A DNA stretch of 64,000 bases, from positions 4,940,747 to 5,004,746 of the forward strand of contig CAJINV010000001.1 of assembly GCA_905178155.1 (NCBI GenBank). Direction: 5' to 3'. The stretch comes from Amoebophrya sp. A120 (Eukaryota > Sar > Dinophyceae > Syndiniales > Amoebophryaceae). This document shows positions 51,024 through 62,825 of the stretch, in pieces; position 1 is the first letter of the stretch, and each line of letters starts with the position of its first letter. The notes below the pieces were generated by a model. The model did no database searches. It saw nothing but the letters and a program-made list of their open reading frames with translations, and was not told where the DNA came from. Both the position numbers and the translations under genes were made by a program.

Positions 51024-51600
51024 TTTGACTTTTTTCCTTGGTCGTCGCTTATTCAGCTTTTTGTTCTAAAGTGCTTACATCCACTTGCTAGAAGATGGAA
51101 AGGCAGAACTGCGACATGCGCTTTTCCTGTAATTCTACGTGTTCTTTGCGCACGACGATTATTGCGAACAACAGGTGAAGATCTCACCTATACATTCGAG
51201 CTTCTCAATGGCTATGGTACTATCTTTTCACACGATAATACAATAATCTCATGTTTGATGATGAAACATGAGAATATTTTTCGTTTTCCTTTGCTCACGT
51301 AAGTACTCTCGAGACCACGAGGCGATACAATATTCCACATAAAGATCGATACGAACCAATTTTTCGGCGCATGATACCGATTCTCACTCTGACGATTGGA
51401 TTTTGCTTTTGCTCAGTTTGTCACCTCTTGCGTTTTGTCGCTTGGATATTTTCCTTCGCCACATTTTGAAATTTGAATCTCTATTTTGTGAATTTGTATG
51501 TCATTTACAAGGGAAACGGATTAATTGGCGGGCGATTCGAACTTTTCCAAAACTTTTCATTTGACTTTTCAGGATTTCAGGGTATTGAAAACGATTTGAT
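51024..51600. other. intergenic, AT-rich
   Basis: Nothing supportable is seen. It ends at a sharp change to GC-rich sequence near 51.6 kb. Confidence 0.5.
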
Positions 51601-52129
51601 AAAGCGAGTCAGAACGAAAAAACGCAGTGAAGATACTCCAAGCGACAGAACAGGGGCGCCTGCGAGGTCTTGGGCGCCGACGCCTCCTCTTGTCCCGCGG
51701 GTGATCGGCGAAACCCGAGCGACCGCCTTTCCACCCGCCGAAGCGTGCGCGCGCGCCGGGTACCCGCCGACCGCACGCAGCCAACGGCTGCCGACGCGGG
51801 CGCCCTAAAGAAAAAGGCCATGACCGCCCATCACACCCACCCTCCCACCCGCCCCCCAGGCCCGGAAGGCCTACCCGGGAACGGACTAGGAGGAGGGCTA
51901 CCGACACAGGGAAGGGGGCCGGTCCGCCAGACCCTAAACCTGACGCAACCGGGCACCGGGCAGCACGCGCCCTCGCCAAAAAACGCGCGCGCCCAAGCCT
52001 CACAAACACCCGGAACCGCGGCGCCCGCCCGCGCCTCCTGCCGCCGGCGGGCCGCCACCGCGAAACGGCCCGACCCTGGCAGCTTTCTTAATGCAAAGCA
52101 ACCACCGGCCAAAAGCTGCCGGCGGTGTG

Positions 52130-52830
52130 TGCTGCTGTTTCGCGCTCTTCCACATGAAGAAGATCAAAGCGCGCCAGCCTGTTGGGCTTTGTTTGACTTC
52201 AACGAACCGCCGGCGCCGGGCTCTATCGGCCGCCGACTGATAATACTAACGACGCAGGAGGACCGACAAAGAAAAGGGGCGCCCCCCTGAGGCGCCGGCC
52301 GCGTGGGGTTCTGGCGATTTGGGGCGCGCAGAAGAGCGCCCCAAAAAACTCGCGGCAAATCAGAAAAGCGAAGCCGCACGACAGGGCCGGGGCTTCGTTC
52401 GGAGCATTTGGCCGGCCACGAAAGCGGCCGCCACCTTTTCGCCGGTTTCTATGCGGCGGAAGCTTTGCAAAGGGTGCCGGCGCGCAAAGAAAAAACACAG
52501 AAAAGCAAAAGCGCGCCAAGCGCGCGAGGCCAATCCCCATGCCATGGGCCCGGTTTGCCTTCGGTTTTAGGGCGCTCCACCGCGGCGCCCGGATCGGCCC
52601 CATACCGCCGGGGCTGGCTTTCGGGCAGGGGTTCTGAAAATTTGGCAAAGAGCTGCCATGCTTTCCAAAAGACGGCCAAGCCACGCGGCATGGCCATACC
52701 AAAAGCGGCACGGTGGGCCCAGAAAAAGCACGCAGTGGCTGGCCAGGGCAACGGTCGGCGGGCAAGGCAGCCAGCGGCACCGACCTCACCACCCCCGCCA
52801 CGGAGGCTATATTTGGCACGCTGGGCACAC
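52130..52830 (+). repeat. GC-rich dispersed repeat, copy in + orientation
   Basis: It is similar to the reverse complement of 55600-56270. Shared words in order include CTATCGGCCGCCGACTGA, GGGGCGC...GCGCCCCAAAAAACTCGC, GCGCGCCAAGCGCGCGAGGC and GGAGGCTATATTTGGC. Copies are clearly diverged. Confidence 0.7.
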
Positions 52831-53015
52831 TCAGCAGCGGCTTACCGTCCGACAGCCCCACACGTAGCAAGCAAACAGGCCCCGAGGGTAAGTAAGCCCC
52901 CACGACGTCCCCTCCCCTACGTCGCACGCAGGGGCGCAGTTCCGCCCGTGCACCAACCACATCGCCCGGCGCCCCAATATGGCTCGCCCCGCCCGAAACG
53001 GTGTCGAGCGTGCCA

Positions 53016-53037
53016 TGCGGTCCGACGTCGGACCGCA
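53016..53037. repeat. 22-bp perfect palindrome
   Basis: TGCGGTCCGAC followed by its complement. It is the same core as the longer palindrome at 56641-56676. Confidence 0.85.
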
Positions 53038-54124
53038 CGGTATGCTTGTCGGAAAACAAAACAGCAAAGGCACAGGCCCTGACTGACCAGATAGAGACGA
53101 AACAGATCGCCCAATCCCGGCCGACAGGGTGGGGCGCAGGGCGAGCGAAGGGCGAGACGAACGATGGGTGGCAATCGGGCCGCCGGCACGTATAAAGTAG
53201 ACCCGCGGCGGCGCCGCCCGGTATTCCAGGCGGGCGCGCAGGCAGGCCGGCGGGGCCCAACATGCAGGCGCCCCCCCCACTCAGAGGGTGGGAGGCCCCC
53301 AGGCAGGCCGGCTCCGGCCGGCGGGCGCCTGGCGGATGCGGCGGAATCGCATCGGCAACCCAAAAACCCGCCTCCCCCCCCCGCCCGGGCCCGGCGGTGC
53401 ACAGGCGCCACGCCCGCGCGGCTGTTGCCGGCCGGCACACTGTGGCCGGCCCCGGTCTAGGTCGGTCGCGGGCGGGGGGGCGAAGGACTGGCGCGGCCGG
53501 GCCGGGTGTTCCTTCCGTCTATGGGTTTGGGCAAACCATCGCCAACTCCAGCGGCGCCCGGGCCCCCAAGAGCCCGCCGCCGCAAGTGTGGAGTACGCGG
53601 AGCGCATGCCCCGCACGCGCCCCGAACGGCGCAACGCGCTAAGTTCAGGGGGTCGGTAGCAACCGCCGAAGCCCGGGCGCCCTCTCTTGGTTCGCAGCAA
53701 GCAAGCTACACGCGCACCGGCGCCCCCGGGGCGTGAATCCGCTGCCCGGTGGCGCATGCGACAACGTAGCGCCGGCCGCCCGGCCCGCCGGGGCGGGGCC
53801 GGCCGCTTGCCTGGCTACGTGCGCAATAGCCGCAGGCGTTCAGGCGAACGGGCCCGGGCCAACAAAGGCGCTAACTCCCAGCCAAAAAATTGCCAATTTT
53901 GAAGATCGCGCCGGATCGGGGTGGGGGGTCGGGGATAAAAAAAAATTGTTGGCGAGACCACGTGCCCGACATGCCCCCACGCCCTATAGAAAACCCAGAC
54001 AAACCACACCCCACACATTTGCAGCAAAAAAACCCCAAAGGCGAAACCAACCCCCGGCGCCGTAGATGCAAAACCGCCAAGACCCTCGGTGGGTGTTGTT
54101 GTGTTTTCCTGGCTGCGCAAAGGT

Positions 54125-54440
54125 GTCCAATTGGTGTCCAATTTTGCTCCAATTGGGTGTCCAATTTTGGTCCAATTGCGTGTCCAATTGTGTGCCGCTT
54201 TTCTAAAATGGATGCTCCAATTGGACGTCCAATTGGGCGTCCAATTTTTCGCCAATTGATGCCCAACCCCAGGGGGGGTGCGAAAACGGGAACAAATCCT
54301 TTGCTTTCGCAATTGGACATCGAATTGGCGAAAAATTGCATGCCCAATTGCATGCCCAATTGCAGCATCCCGGTTTCGGGAAATCACACTAATTGGCGCA
54401 TAATTGGATGCCCAATTGGACATCGAATTGGATCATTCGC
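54125..54440. repeat. CCAATTG word repeat
   Basis: (G)TCCAATTG and relatives (GCCCAATTG, CGAATTGG) recur more than ten times at irregular 8-25 bp spacing. Confidence 0.8.
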
Positions 54441-54454
54441 GGCGAATGATCCAA
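54428..54454. repeat. 12-bp stem hairpin at the end of the CCAATTG array
   Basis: TTGGATCATTCG, a three-base loop, then the exact complement CGAATGATCCAA. Confidence 0.85.
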
Positions 54455-54849
54455 CTCGATGTCCCTCAACTCCCCGTCTCCGCCACCGACCGACGACGCC
54501 GGCTCCCGCGGTTGCTTTCAATTTGGAACATTCCAAATGGAAAACATCCAACCAACCACAGCCTCGAAAAAAGGGAAGAATATGAGCAACAAAAGCCGGA
54601 ACACCGATCGGCCCCACACATGAACCCGACAAAACACCAGAGCCCGACCCAGGTGAACCAGCAAAATGTCGGCCAATCTTCAAAATTCCCGAAAATTTGC
54701 CACATTATTCCCCCGAAAAATGGCCCGGGCCTGTTCGCCTGAAGGCGTGCCTGCCGGGAGGCTGTGCCTCTTTTCGGGCGCAAGGCAGCCGCCCGAGGGC
54801 GGCCCGGCTGGCGGGCAGGAACAAAGGGCAGGCGCCGGGCGGCGAAACT

Positions 54850-55110
54850 TTTCCGACCCTCTACCGAAAACTCTGCCGGAAACTTTGCCGAGAACTTGCC
54901 GAAAACTTTCCCCCGGACTTTCCCGAAAAGTCGGCGAAAACCTTCCGCGAAACCTTCCCCAAAAATTCTCCCGTTTAAAAGTCGACCAAAAGTTACAGAC
55001 CGGGATTTGAAAAGTCAACCAAAAGTTTTCGGGTCCGAAAATGATCCCGAAGCGGGAAAGTTTCGGGAAAGTTCGGGGGAAAGTTTTCGGCAAGTTCTCG
55101 GCAGATTTTC
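54850..55110. repeat. CCGAAAACTTTNCCG word repeat
   Basis: CGAAAACTTT, GCCGGAAACTTTGCCG and their complements (AAGTTTTCGG) recur at 12-20 bp spacing. The first half has one orientation and the second half the other. Confidence 0.75.
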
Positions 55111-55599
55111 GGCACTCAGACAGAAGATTTCGCCGCCCCCTCAAAAGCCGAAAAGCCTGAAGGCGTGGCAGGCTGCGCATCCGCCAGGCTTGCGAAGAAT
55201 CCTGCTGCCCCCCCCCTTTTTTACATGGCTGAGGCGGTCTCCCCGAAAATGGGGACAGAGCCTCCTGGGCGAACTTATTGCGCGCGCCGGCGCAGCAAGA
55301 TGTGAGGGGCGCCCCGCGCGTGCCCCTGCTGCGCCGGCGCCCTTTCTACTCGCGAAAAGCCGGCCGCGCAAGGCCGCCGCGACCGAGGCGGGGCACTCTG
55401 GAGCGTGCGGCGGCATGGTCTCGGCGCTTTGTATGTAAATGCGGGGGGGCGGCGAATATGAAAGAGAAAGGGGCAGGCCGGACGGCCTCTAGCTAGCGCC
55501 AAAAGAAGGGCGCCACGCCAAAACGTGAGGCGCAAGCAGCTCCAACGAAGCGCGCCACGCCATGCGGCCCGCAGGAACTTGCGAGGCCGGGCCGCGCGG

Positions 55600-56270
55600 C
55601 GTGCTGCGCCCCTACTTCAATGCGCCAAACATAGCCGCCGGGGCGGAGATAATGAGGCCGGCGCCGCTTCTTTGCCCGCCGACCTCTGCCCGCGCCACGT
55701 TTTTGCTTTTTCTGGGCCCGCCGTGCCGGGGCGGGTAAGGTTATGCCGCACGGTATGGCGGCCGGTTGGGGAAAATGGCAGTCGTTGGGCAACTTGCCAA
55801 AACGCCTTCCCGAAAGCCAACCCCGACGCTATCGGGCCGTCCCGGGCACCGCGGGGGGCGCCCAAAAACCGAAGGAAAAGCGGGCCCATAGGATGCGGGC
55901 TGGCTTCGCGCGCTTGGCGCGTTTCTTCTTTTTTGCGTTGTGTGTTATTTTTCGCGCCCGCGCCTTTTGCAAAGCTAGCGCCCCCCGCTGAGAACCCGGC
56001 ATAAGGGCGGCCGCTTTCGATTCGCGCCCGGTTTCGCGGCCCTGCCATACGGCTTCGCTGTTCTGGCTTCGGGCGAGTTTTTTGGGGCGCCCTTTTGGGC
56101 GCCCCAAGTCACACGCCAGAATCCCACGCGGCCGGCGCCTGAGAAGGGTGCCACGTTTGCCGTCCCCCCTACGTCATTTTTTCAGTCTTTCTACCGGCGG
56201 CCGACTGAGCCCGCCGGCGACTGCATTCATTGAAGACAAAAGCAAACAGGCGGGCGCGCTTGGGTTTTTT
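55600..56270 (-). repeat. GC-rich dispersed repeat, inverted copy
   Basis: Reverse-complement relative of 52130-52830. A third, shorter relative lies near 62200 (word CAAAGAAAAAAACAAAAAAA followed by GCGCAAACGCGCAAGGCCAA). Confidence 0.7.
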
Positions 56271-56640
56271 TCATCTTCAACATGCGAAAAAACGCGAGCC
56301 AACGCCCCAAGCCCCCGGCCGTTTTTGGCGGTTCTTGTCAGGAAAGCTGCAGAGATAGAGCCGGCCCACGGGGTCGCTACAGTACATCTTACAAGAGAAG
56401 GCAAACCACCCAGGCACACAGGCTCGTGCTGGAGAGCAACATACCAGAGGGGCCACGGGGCCCCCGCCCGCCGGCTCGCTTGTGGGGCGGGCCACCCGGG
56501 GGAGTTGCGTTATCCATTTCCTGAACCAAAGAACACCCCACCGGGGAAGCCCACCCAACCGGGAGAGGTCGGCCACACATCGCGACGCCCGCCGCACGCA
56601 CGGACGGCCTGGCGCGAGAGGTCGGCCCACCATCGCGCGC

Positions 56641-56676
56641 CATACCATGCGGTCCGACGTCGGACCGCATGGTATG
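56641..56676. repeat. 36-bp perfect palindrome
   Basis: The left arm CATACCATGCGGTCCGAC is directly followed by its exact complement. The centre is GAC|GTC. Confidence 0.9.
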
Positions 56677-57330
56677 CTGCCTCTCTGCTTCTCTCGTTCA
56701 AACAGTCGAAGCAGAATAGACGGGCAACAGAAATAGACAGGTGGCGCCACCACAACGCGCCACAGACCCATATCACGCGCCGGCCATCGGGGTGGCCCCC
56801 CGACCGCAGGCCCTTGACACTTCTGCCACCGCTAGCGAGTCGAGCGGAGGAGCCGCCTCTGCCCGTTGGTTGCAAAAGGGGGGCGCCTTTGGCGCGCGCT
56901 TCGGTCGCGTCGCGTAACCGCGGAAAGGCGGGCAGGATACAGAATTCCGGGGCGCGACGGCCTCTATTTTGTAAGTAAGAATGGCCAAGCGGCGGGCCAG
57001 AATGTAGGGGGCTAAAGGTACGTAGGACCGCGCGCGGCCGGCGTGCCATCCAAGGCACCGCGGCGGGGCGGCGCGCCCATTCGGGCCCTGGCAGCCAGTG
57101 CCATTGCTTATTTAAAAGGCGCTCAGGGCGAAGAGGGCCGACGCGCCCCGGCATTTCCGAAGCGCGAGGCGGCGATCAACATCCGGGCGAATACTGAAAG
57201 GCCAAAGGCCAGCGCCCGCGCACCACTTCAAAAGGTGCACAAAATGCGCACAGGGCCCCACAGCGCTCGCGAATAATCGCGAACAACCGACCACGGAGGC
57301 GCTGCCCGTCCGATGCGCGGCGGGTGGCAT

Positions 57331-59076
57331 TTCCCGCAGCCTGCTTGGAGGCGTCGATCAAAATGGCAGGCAGCTGGCGGGCACACGCCGCGGCGAAGAG
57401 GTGCCGCCCTTTCATGCTCTGCCACTCCCAAAGTGCGGACTTACCAGCAACAGGCAGCACGGTCCAAACAATTTTCGCAAAGCATGGATTGCCGACGATC
57501 AAAATAGCGATTTTGCCAAAAGTCAAAGTAAAAGTTTTGGAAAAGTCGCTATCCCGTTTCAATTACCCCTTTTCCCTTGTAAGTCATCACGAGAAGCAGC
57601 TAGAAGGACCACGAGAAGATGACAACATGAAATTACGTAGTAGACAATCGACAGGACGCGGAAGAGTCGTCACTTCTTTTCCACCAAATTTCGTTTTCGT
57701 TTCGGATCCAATACCTCCACGATACATTCCACGGCTGCTCAGCTCTGTCGTCCTCGTCTTGTTCACAGATAATTTGAACAAGATGAACAAAAGAGTTTCT
57801 CGAATCAACACAGCAAGCAATGGCGGACATAACCATCACGCTGCTGCACACGCCTGCAACAAAGAATTTTCTGTACGTTCAAAAGTTGAAGAGGAAGTAA
57901 AAATTTTGTGGAAATTCTCACACGTCGGACGGCCACCTGCATACAAACGGGCGAGGGGTGCTGCCCCAAATAATTTTTCGAGTAGTTGTTTTTCGGTTAT
58001 TGAAGCGATTTGTTCCTGCTGACATTTATTTACCGCTGTTGCAGCAGTGCAGTTTTGCTTTACGCGAGCGCTTCTCAAACCTTAAATTCGCGCACCCGAT
58101 ACCTCTTCTTCTTCTTCTTGTTCGTTTGACGTGCAGATTGTTTATTTTATTTTAGTACTACAAGCGATCTTCATGTTCATGCGAGCGGGACATTAATATA
58201 TTTAGCGTATAATTCCGTGTGCTACAAATTTGCTGGATTCTGGAGGTACTGGTTCGACGACTTATGAGTAACAAAAACTTTACATACTTCGTAGTTCTGT
58301 GGCACGGTTTTTGCCGCTTTTCTGTCGATCATGGTGCCACTTCTGCTTAATATGCATGCTACTTCTGCAGCTCCTGGAACCCTGGAATAAGTCATCCACC
58401 ACCCTCGTCTGTCAATATAGGATAAGAAAGCACGTCCACAACACACGGAGTATAGAGCAGGGGAATAAAAATGAAGGAGAAAGTAAACAAAAATTAGTGC
58501 GGTCACTAGGTCGTTCATACTTACTGGGGGGAATAGATTGAAGAAGAAACTGAGACAAGCGAAATTTTAATTTGTAGAAAACAAGCGAAATTTGGACAGA
58601 AATCTAGGATCGATAATGTACATACATGAGAAATGTGAGGGTCGTTAAAAATAAAGAGCAGAATGCGTAATGTTAAACTGTAAAACTAAACGTAAAATTG
58701 TGATAGAGCTCGATGATAGTGATAAACATATGAATGTAGTATAATCTGCGTTTTTTTTACAAAAGTCGTCCTCAAAGCACTGTTTCAATCATGATCAACG
58801 TCGGTCTGGTGAAGCTACATTCATCAACGAGAGTTTTCAAATCTGACTTCATCCTCCACAAAAAAAATGAGCGCTCCTTGTCCTTATCTGACGCTCAATT
58901 GTGGTCCTCTCATGTCTTTCGATTTATTTGTGTGTGCAGAAGATATTTGAATTTGATACACATGGGATTTGAATCGAATGAAGGTGTAATCTACTTCTAT
59001 TACACCCCGCATCAAGACAGAGAACCATCACCATCCCGTCCTCTGGAATCCTCCATCGTTGCAGCGCTCCTGCTGC
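57331..59076. other. AT-rich intergenic region
   Basis: Composition falls back to AT-rich near 57.5 kb. Open frames exist (plus strand 57.3-58.0 kb) but show no domain and no consistent bias. A minus-strand Ser/Arg/Asp-rich stretch ending at a stop near 59010 lies just beside the half introner at 59077 and might be a last exon; this is weak. Confidence 0.35.
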
Positions 59077-59130
59077 TATGAACTGCAAATATGTCTGGGT
59101 CCGGGAGATGGCGAGATTTGTCATGCTAGT
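59077..59130 (-). mobile_element. half introner, family A-like left end only
   Basis: TATGAACTGCAAATATGTCT followed by GGGTCCGGGAG and GTCATGC words is the family A/F terminal repeat. No matching right end is visible downstream to the window end. The sequence passes into the retroposon-like stretch. Confidence 0.65.
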
Positions 59131-59194
59131 CTGGCACCTTGATATTCCCGATTCACACTCGGGGGGACTGGAACTTTCGCGAGACCAAACGAGA

Positions 59195-59372
59195 TGGCAA
59201 GCGAGGTCCGCGCGCCCCCCCTGGAGGTGAGATGCGAGGGTGGCCCTGTATTGTGATCTGCAATCTGCATTAGACCACACAGGAAATGAGGAAGTTGGAG
59301 AAGGATCCTAGATGATCATGAGCGACACTATGGAACGCTCCAACAACCTCAGCCAACCACTGCCCTCGCATT
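59195..59372 (-). mobile_element. retroposon-like segment, related to the insert at 20138-20292
   Basis: It shares CCCCTGGAGGTGAGA, CGAGGGTGGC, AGGAAATGAGGAAGT and GCCAACCACTGCCC in the same order and spacing. It continues without a break into 59373-60200, so the 20-kb copy may be a 5'-truncated version of a longer element on the minus strand. Confidence 0.65.
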
Positions 59373-61002
59373 CACAAGAGACCTGCCAAGGCAGACTCAA
59401 CTCCGGAGAATCTTCCCGAAGCCGACCTCTAAGTTCGGCCTGGTCGGCAACGAGGCAATGTCCTCAGGGGCCGTTAGGAACCTCCCGAAACAACCGTCAA
59501 CGAGCTCCAGCGCCAGGAAGCCGCTGACGAAAGAAACGCACAGACTGTTCCCAGTGGCAAGAACAGAAAGGCAGGGACATAGGTGAACCGACAGTGACAC
59601 CAACTCGACCAAGGTAACCCAGAGTTCCGGACCCGGGGAACACTGGGGACCACGCGGCAGAAGCGCAGCACAAAGACGCCTGAAGTGTTCCCAACCGCCA
59701 GTCAAGCAGCAGCCAAAAGTCAACGGAGGCAGCAGCAGAAGCCACTCAGGTACTCCACCGAAGACGAGAGGAGCCGCAAGACCCGGAGCAAGCTCCGACG
59801 GCCACAACAGACGCTTCTACTGTCGCAACACCACTGGGGACGAAGACAGAGGGCAAGGCAAGAGCCTCGCGCAACGGGAATTTCCCACCGAGCCATGTCA
59901 ACGACCTCACATGAGAAGGCGCACCAGGACGGCCACGAGAGGGGATAATCTAAGGCACCCCGCATTCAGCCCCGTCTACACCACCGAGGACGACGAGCAT
60001 CTCTCGTCATTATGTTCACCGGATCCATCGTCAAAATTTCACGTCGTGCACGCCGCTCTGCCTCGAGGCATTGTCACTCGTCCGCTAGACACACTCCCAC
60101 TCCACTTCGATGGAAGGCCAGACATCGCGACAACATAGCACAGCAGGGTTAGGAGTGGCTGTGCTGAGTCGCGTCTGGAGAGGGAAGCTTTAAGGAGCAC
60201 CAGGCTGCCCGATTGTCCTATTTGGGCGAGTTTTGTTGTCGCCCCCGACCGCCCCCCGTCGCGGTAGCTGGCATCACTTCTGCTCGGGGAAGCCGTCTAG
60301 CCCTCGGCCATGGCAGAGGCTTCTGTCTGTCAATCGCATACCGGGCGTCGCTTGTGTACGCGGCTAAGGTTTCCGAAGTTGCTGCGTGTCGTCTTTCGCT
60401 CGTAGCAGATAGGTTTGTAGTAAGTATGGAACTGTAAAAGGCAAGGCAGAAATGTGCTTGATCCTGATGCGAGAAGGCTGGAATTAGAGCGGCCATGGCT
60501 GAGCATGACACGACTTTCACTACATCTTCCGCAATACATGAGATGTCAGCATGACAAACCGATGTTTTTGTAGTTTGATTTTCTATAACGCATCACTTGA
60601 CATCCAAGAAAACAGAAGGAAGAGGAAGCTAGAGAAAGACCGAGCTTCTGCCTTGACTTACGCCTCAGATATTTTGTTGGATCCATCCGGCGATGCCGTG
60701 GTGGAAGCTTGCCCCCTCCACCCTGTTTCAACACTACAAGAACTTAGTGCGCCGGCCCACACAATTCGAAGTGATATACGTTGGGCTCCTGCGCTCATGC
60801 TCGTCGTCAGCGTCGATAGCTGCGAGCAACACTTATCTCATCTCCCGGATCCGTCGCCGCTCGCTCTCGACGGCACTGGCCTCCGCTCGCATCCGCCGCA
60901 TGGCTCCGCCTAGGTGTGGCCGCGCGACAGCAAGGTCAGAAAGTCTTCGCGCCGCAACCTCGTAAGCCATTCCCACATCGACACTTCTCGTGTACAGCGG
61001 CA
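59373..61002. other. non-coding or retroelement-derived sequence
   Basis: The part to about 60.2 kb is probably the body of the retroposon above. No reverse transcriptase or other domain can be read in any frame. 60.2-61.0 kb shows nothing supportable. Confidence 0.35.
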
Positions 61003-61380
61003 GAAACTAGGCGCGGAGCCGCAAGTAGTGAGTGTCTGTTTGTCTTCAGACACGACCTGAAACTGGAAAACTGCTTCGCTGAGCTCGAGTGCGAGGTAAG
61101 CCCGGGAACGTAACCCGCCGCGAAAACTAGGCGTGGGGCCGCAAGTGACGCACGCATGTTTGTCTTCAGACACGAGCTGAAAATGGAAAACCACTGCGCC
61201 GGACTCGAGGACTACCTGGGAACTTAGCTCGCACCCCTGGCGAGGGCGAGCAGAAACTAGGCGCGGAGCCGCCAGTAGTGAGTGTCTGTTTGTCTTCAGA
61301 CACGAGCTGAAAGTGGAAAACCACTGCGCCGGACTCGAGGACAGCCTGGGAACTTGACTCGCACCCCGGGCGAGGACGGG
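61003..61380. repeat. three tandem units of about 123 bp
   Basis: Units start with GCAGAAACTAGGCG-type sequence near 61003, 61125 and 61250. Each contains GTTTGTCTTCAGACACGA, TGGAAAAC and a CTCGAG-containing stretch. Units one and three also carry a small hairpin, GTGTCTG...CAGACAC. Confidence 0.85.
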
Positions 61381-62325
61381 GGACGCGATTTAGCATTAGA
61401 AGAGGGCCTTGCTGTGGGGCTGGCAGTCGATGTCCATCAAGGCCGCGCTTGTTGCTGGATAATCTTATGGTCGCGCTCGGGATAGGAAAGCTGGCGCGTA
61501 GTGAGGTCTGTTTACTGAGGAGATATACGTTCATGTTATGCAGATCGCCGATCTGAAAAACGCATGACAGAAACACGCCAAGCACAGGGAGGCAAGGCCG
61601 AACAAGACACAACCGAGAAATAAGAAAACGGAAACCCAATACGCAAGTGGAAAGCGACATGTGCACGGACCTCACCAGCAGCTTTGAGCAGACATATCTT
61701 GCCCCAGTTGACGACGCGGAGGATGTGTATCGGTTCTCCGCGTTGCACTACCAATTGCACCCAAAAGGAGGGCGCCTCCCGTCCTGCAGCTGTACACTAG
61801 CATAGACACGTTTGCCGTAGCAACGGGATAGACACGTCTTCATTTTTTCACTGCGAGGAGTCGCCGACGGGCGCGTCCGCTTTTAAATCGCTCCTTGTCC
61901 GCTCGTGATTGCGCTCAGCTCTTGGGCTCGGTCTGGATGCGTCGGCTGTCATCTTGTCCTCATTTCAAGAACCAGATGTGTTGCCAGTGGGGTTACATTG
62001 AAGTCTCTCACGCGGAGACCAAGACAGCTCCGCTTGCGGCCACCGGGCTTGCGCCTGCGAAGAGTCTGACCCGGCTTCCGTACGTGGCAGGACCTAGGAT
62101 TGGCCTGCGCCGCCCCTTGCGGGGCACTGGCTATCTCGGTGCTAATTTTTGAACCGTCGAAGCCCATGCGCAACCCGGCGACCCAAATGACCGCCGCGCC
62201 AGGGAGGCAAAGAAAAAAACAAAAAAAGGAAGGCGCAAACGCGCAAGGCCAACAGCCCAGGCCCCCCAGGCACAGAGGCATCGCGCCTATTTTTTTGCCT
62301 ATTTCGCGCCTAATTCCCGGGCTAT
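61381..62325. other. no gene seen
   Basis: Mixed-composition sequence. The piece near 62.15-62.28 kb resembles the GC-rich dispersed repeat family. Nothing else is supportable. Confidence 0.4.
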
Positions 62326-62329
62326 TGGT

Positions 62330-62500
62330 TTTCGCAGCGAAAAAAAAAAGTCGCCGAAATTAGACAAAAAATAGGCAAGCACGGCCGGGGAATCAGACAA
62401 AAAAATAGACAGGAAATTAGGCAAAAAAATAGATACAAAATTAGACAAGGAATTAGACAAAGAATTAGCAAGGAAATAGGCAAAAAACCAAACACGAAAA
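62330..62500. repeat. AATTAGACAAA word repeat
   Basis: AATTAGACAA, AATAGGCAA and AATAGACA recur at about 11-25 bp spacing in an A-rich stretch. It might be the 3' tail region of the second non-LTR element, which reads towards it. Confidence 0.65.
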
Positions 62501-62825
62501 CCGTAGGATAAATAGCACAGAAATAGGCGCGAAATGGCAAGGGGAGGCGCCGCCTAACTAGGAACACGGCGACTTGTTCCCAGTTCACAGCAAGCGTTCA
62601 ACTTTAGGTCGTAGGCGGCTCGCCCAGGTGAAGATGTATAGTAGCAGACGCAGTCAACTTAAGTACAAGGGAAAGAGACATCGCTTAATCGAACCTACTC
62701 AGTGCCTTGAGGTCGTGCTCAGTGCTTTGAGGTCGTAAGCGGCTCTAATTATCAGAGACCGAGAGCACCGCCAGAAGGGAGCCCGGCTAGCCGCGTCTCG
62801 CGGATTTACGTCCACGACCATCTTT

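Larger units (their letters stand above)
51600..57330. repeat. GC-rich, gene-free block of degenerate repeats
   Basis: Base composition jumps to strongly GC-rich. Long frames are open on both strands in nearly all phases, as expected from GC-rich DNA with few stops. None has a recognisable domain. The block contains an inverted pair of related segments, palindromes and several word repeats, listed separately. I see no rRNA, tRNA or protein gene. Confidence 0.6.

Noticed and set aside
51600-57330. Many long frames in the GC-rich block as protein genes
   Set aside because: Both strands and most phases are open together, composition is Arg/Pro/Ala/Gly only, and there are no domains. This is the GC effect.
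57324-58022. Plus-strand 230-codon frame
   Set aside because: It spans a sharp composition change and has no recognisable domain. No coding support.
59397-59807. Leu/Pro/Cys-rich minus-strand frame
   Set aside because: It lies in retroposon-derived sequence and its composition is not protein-like.
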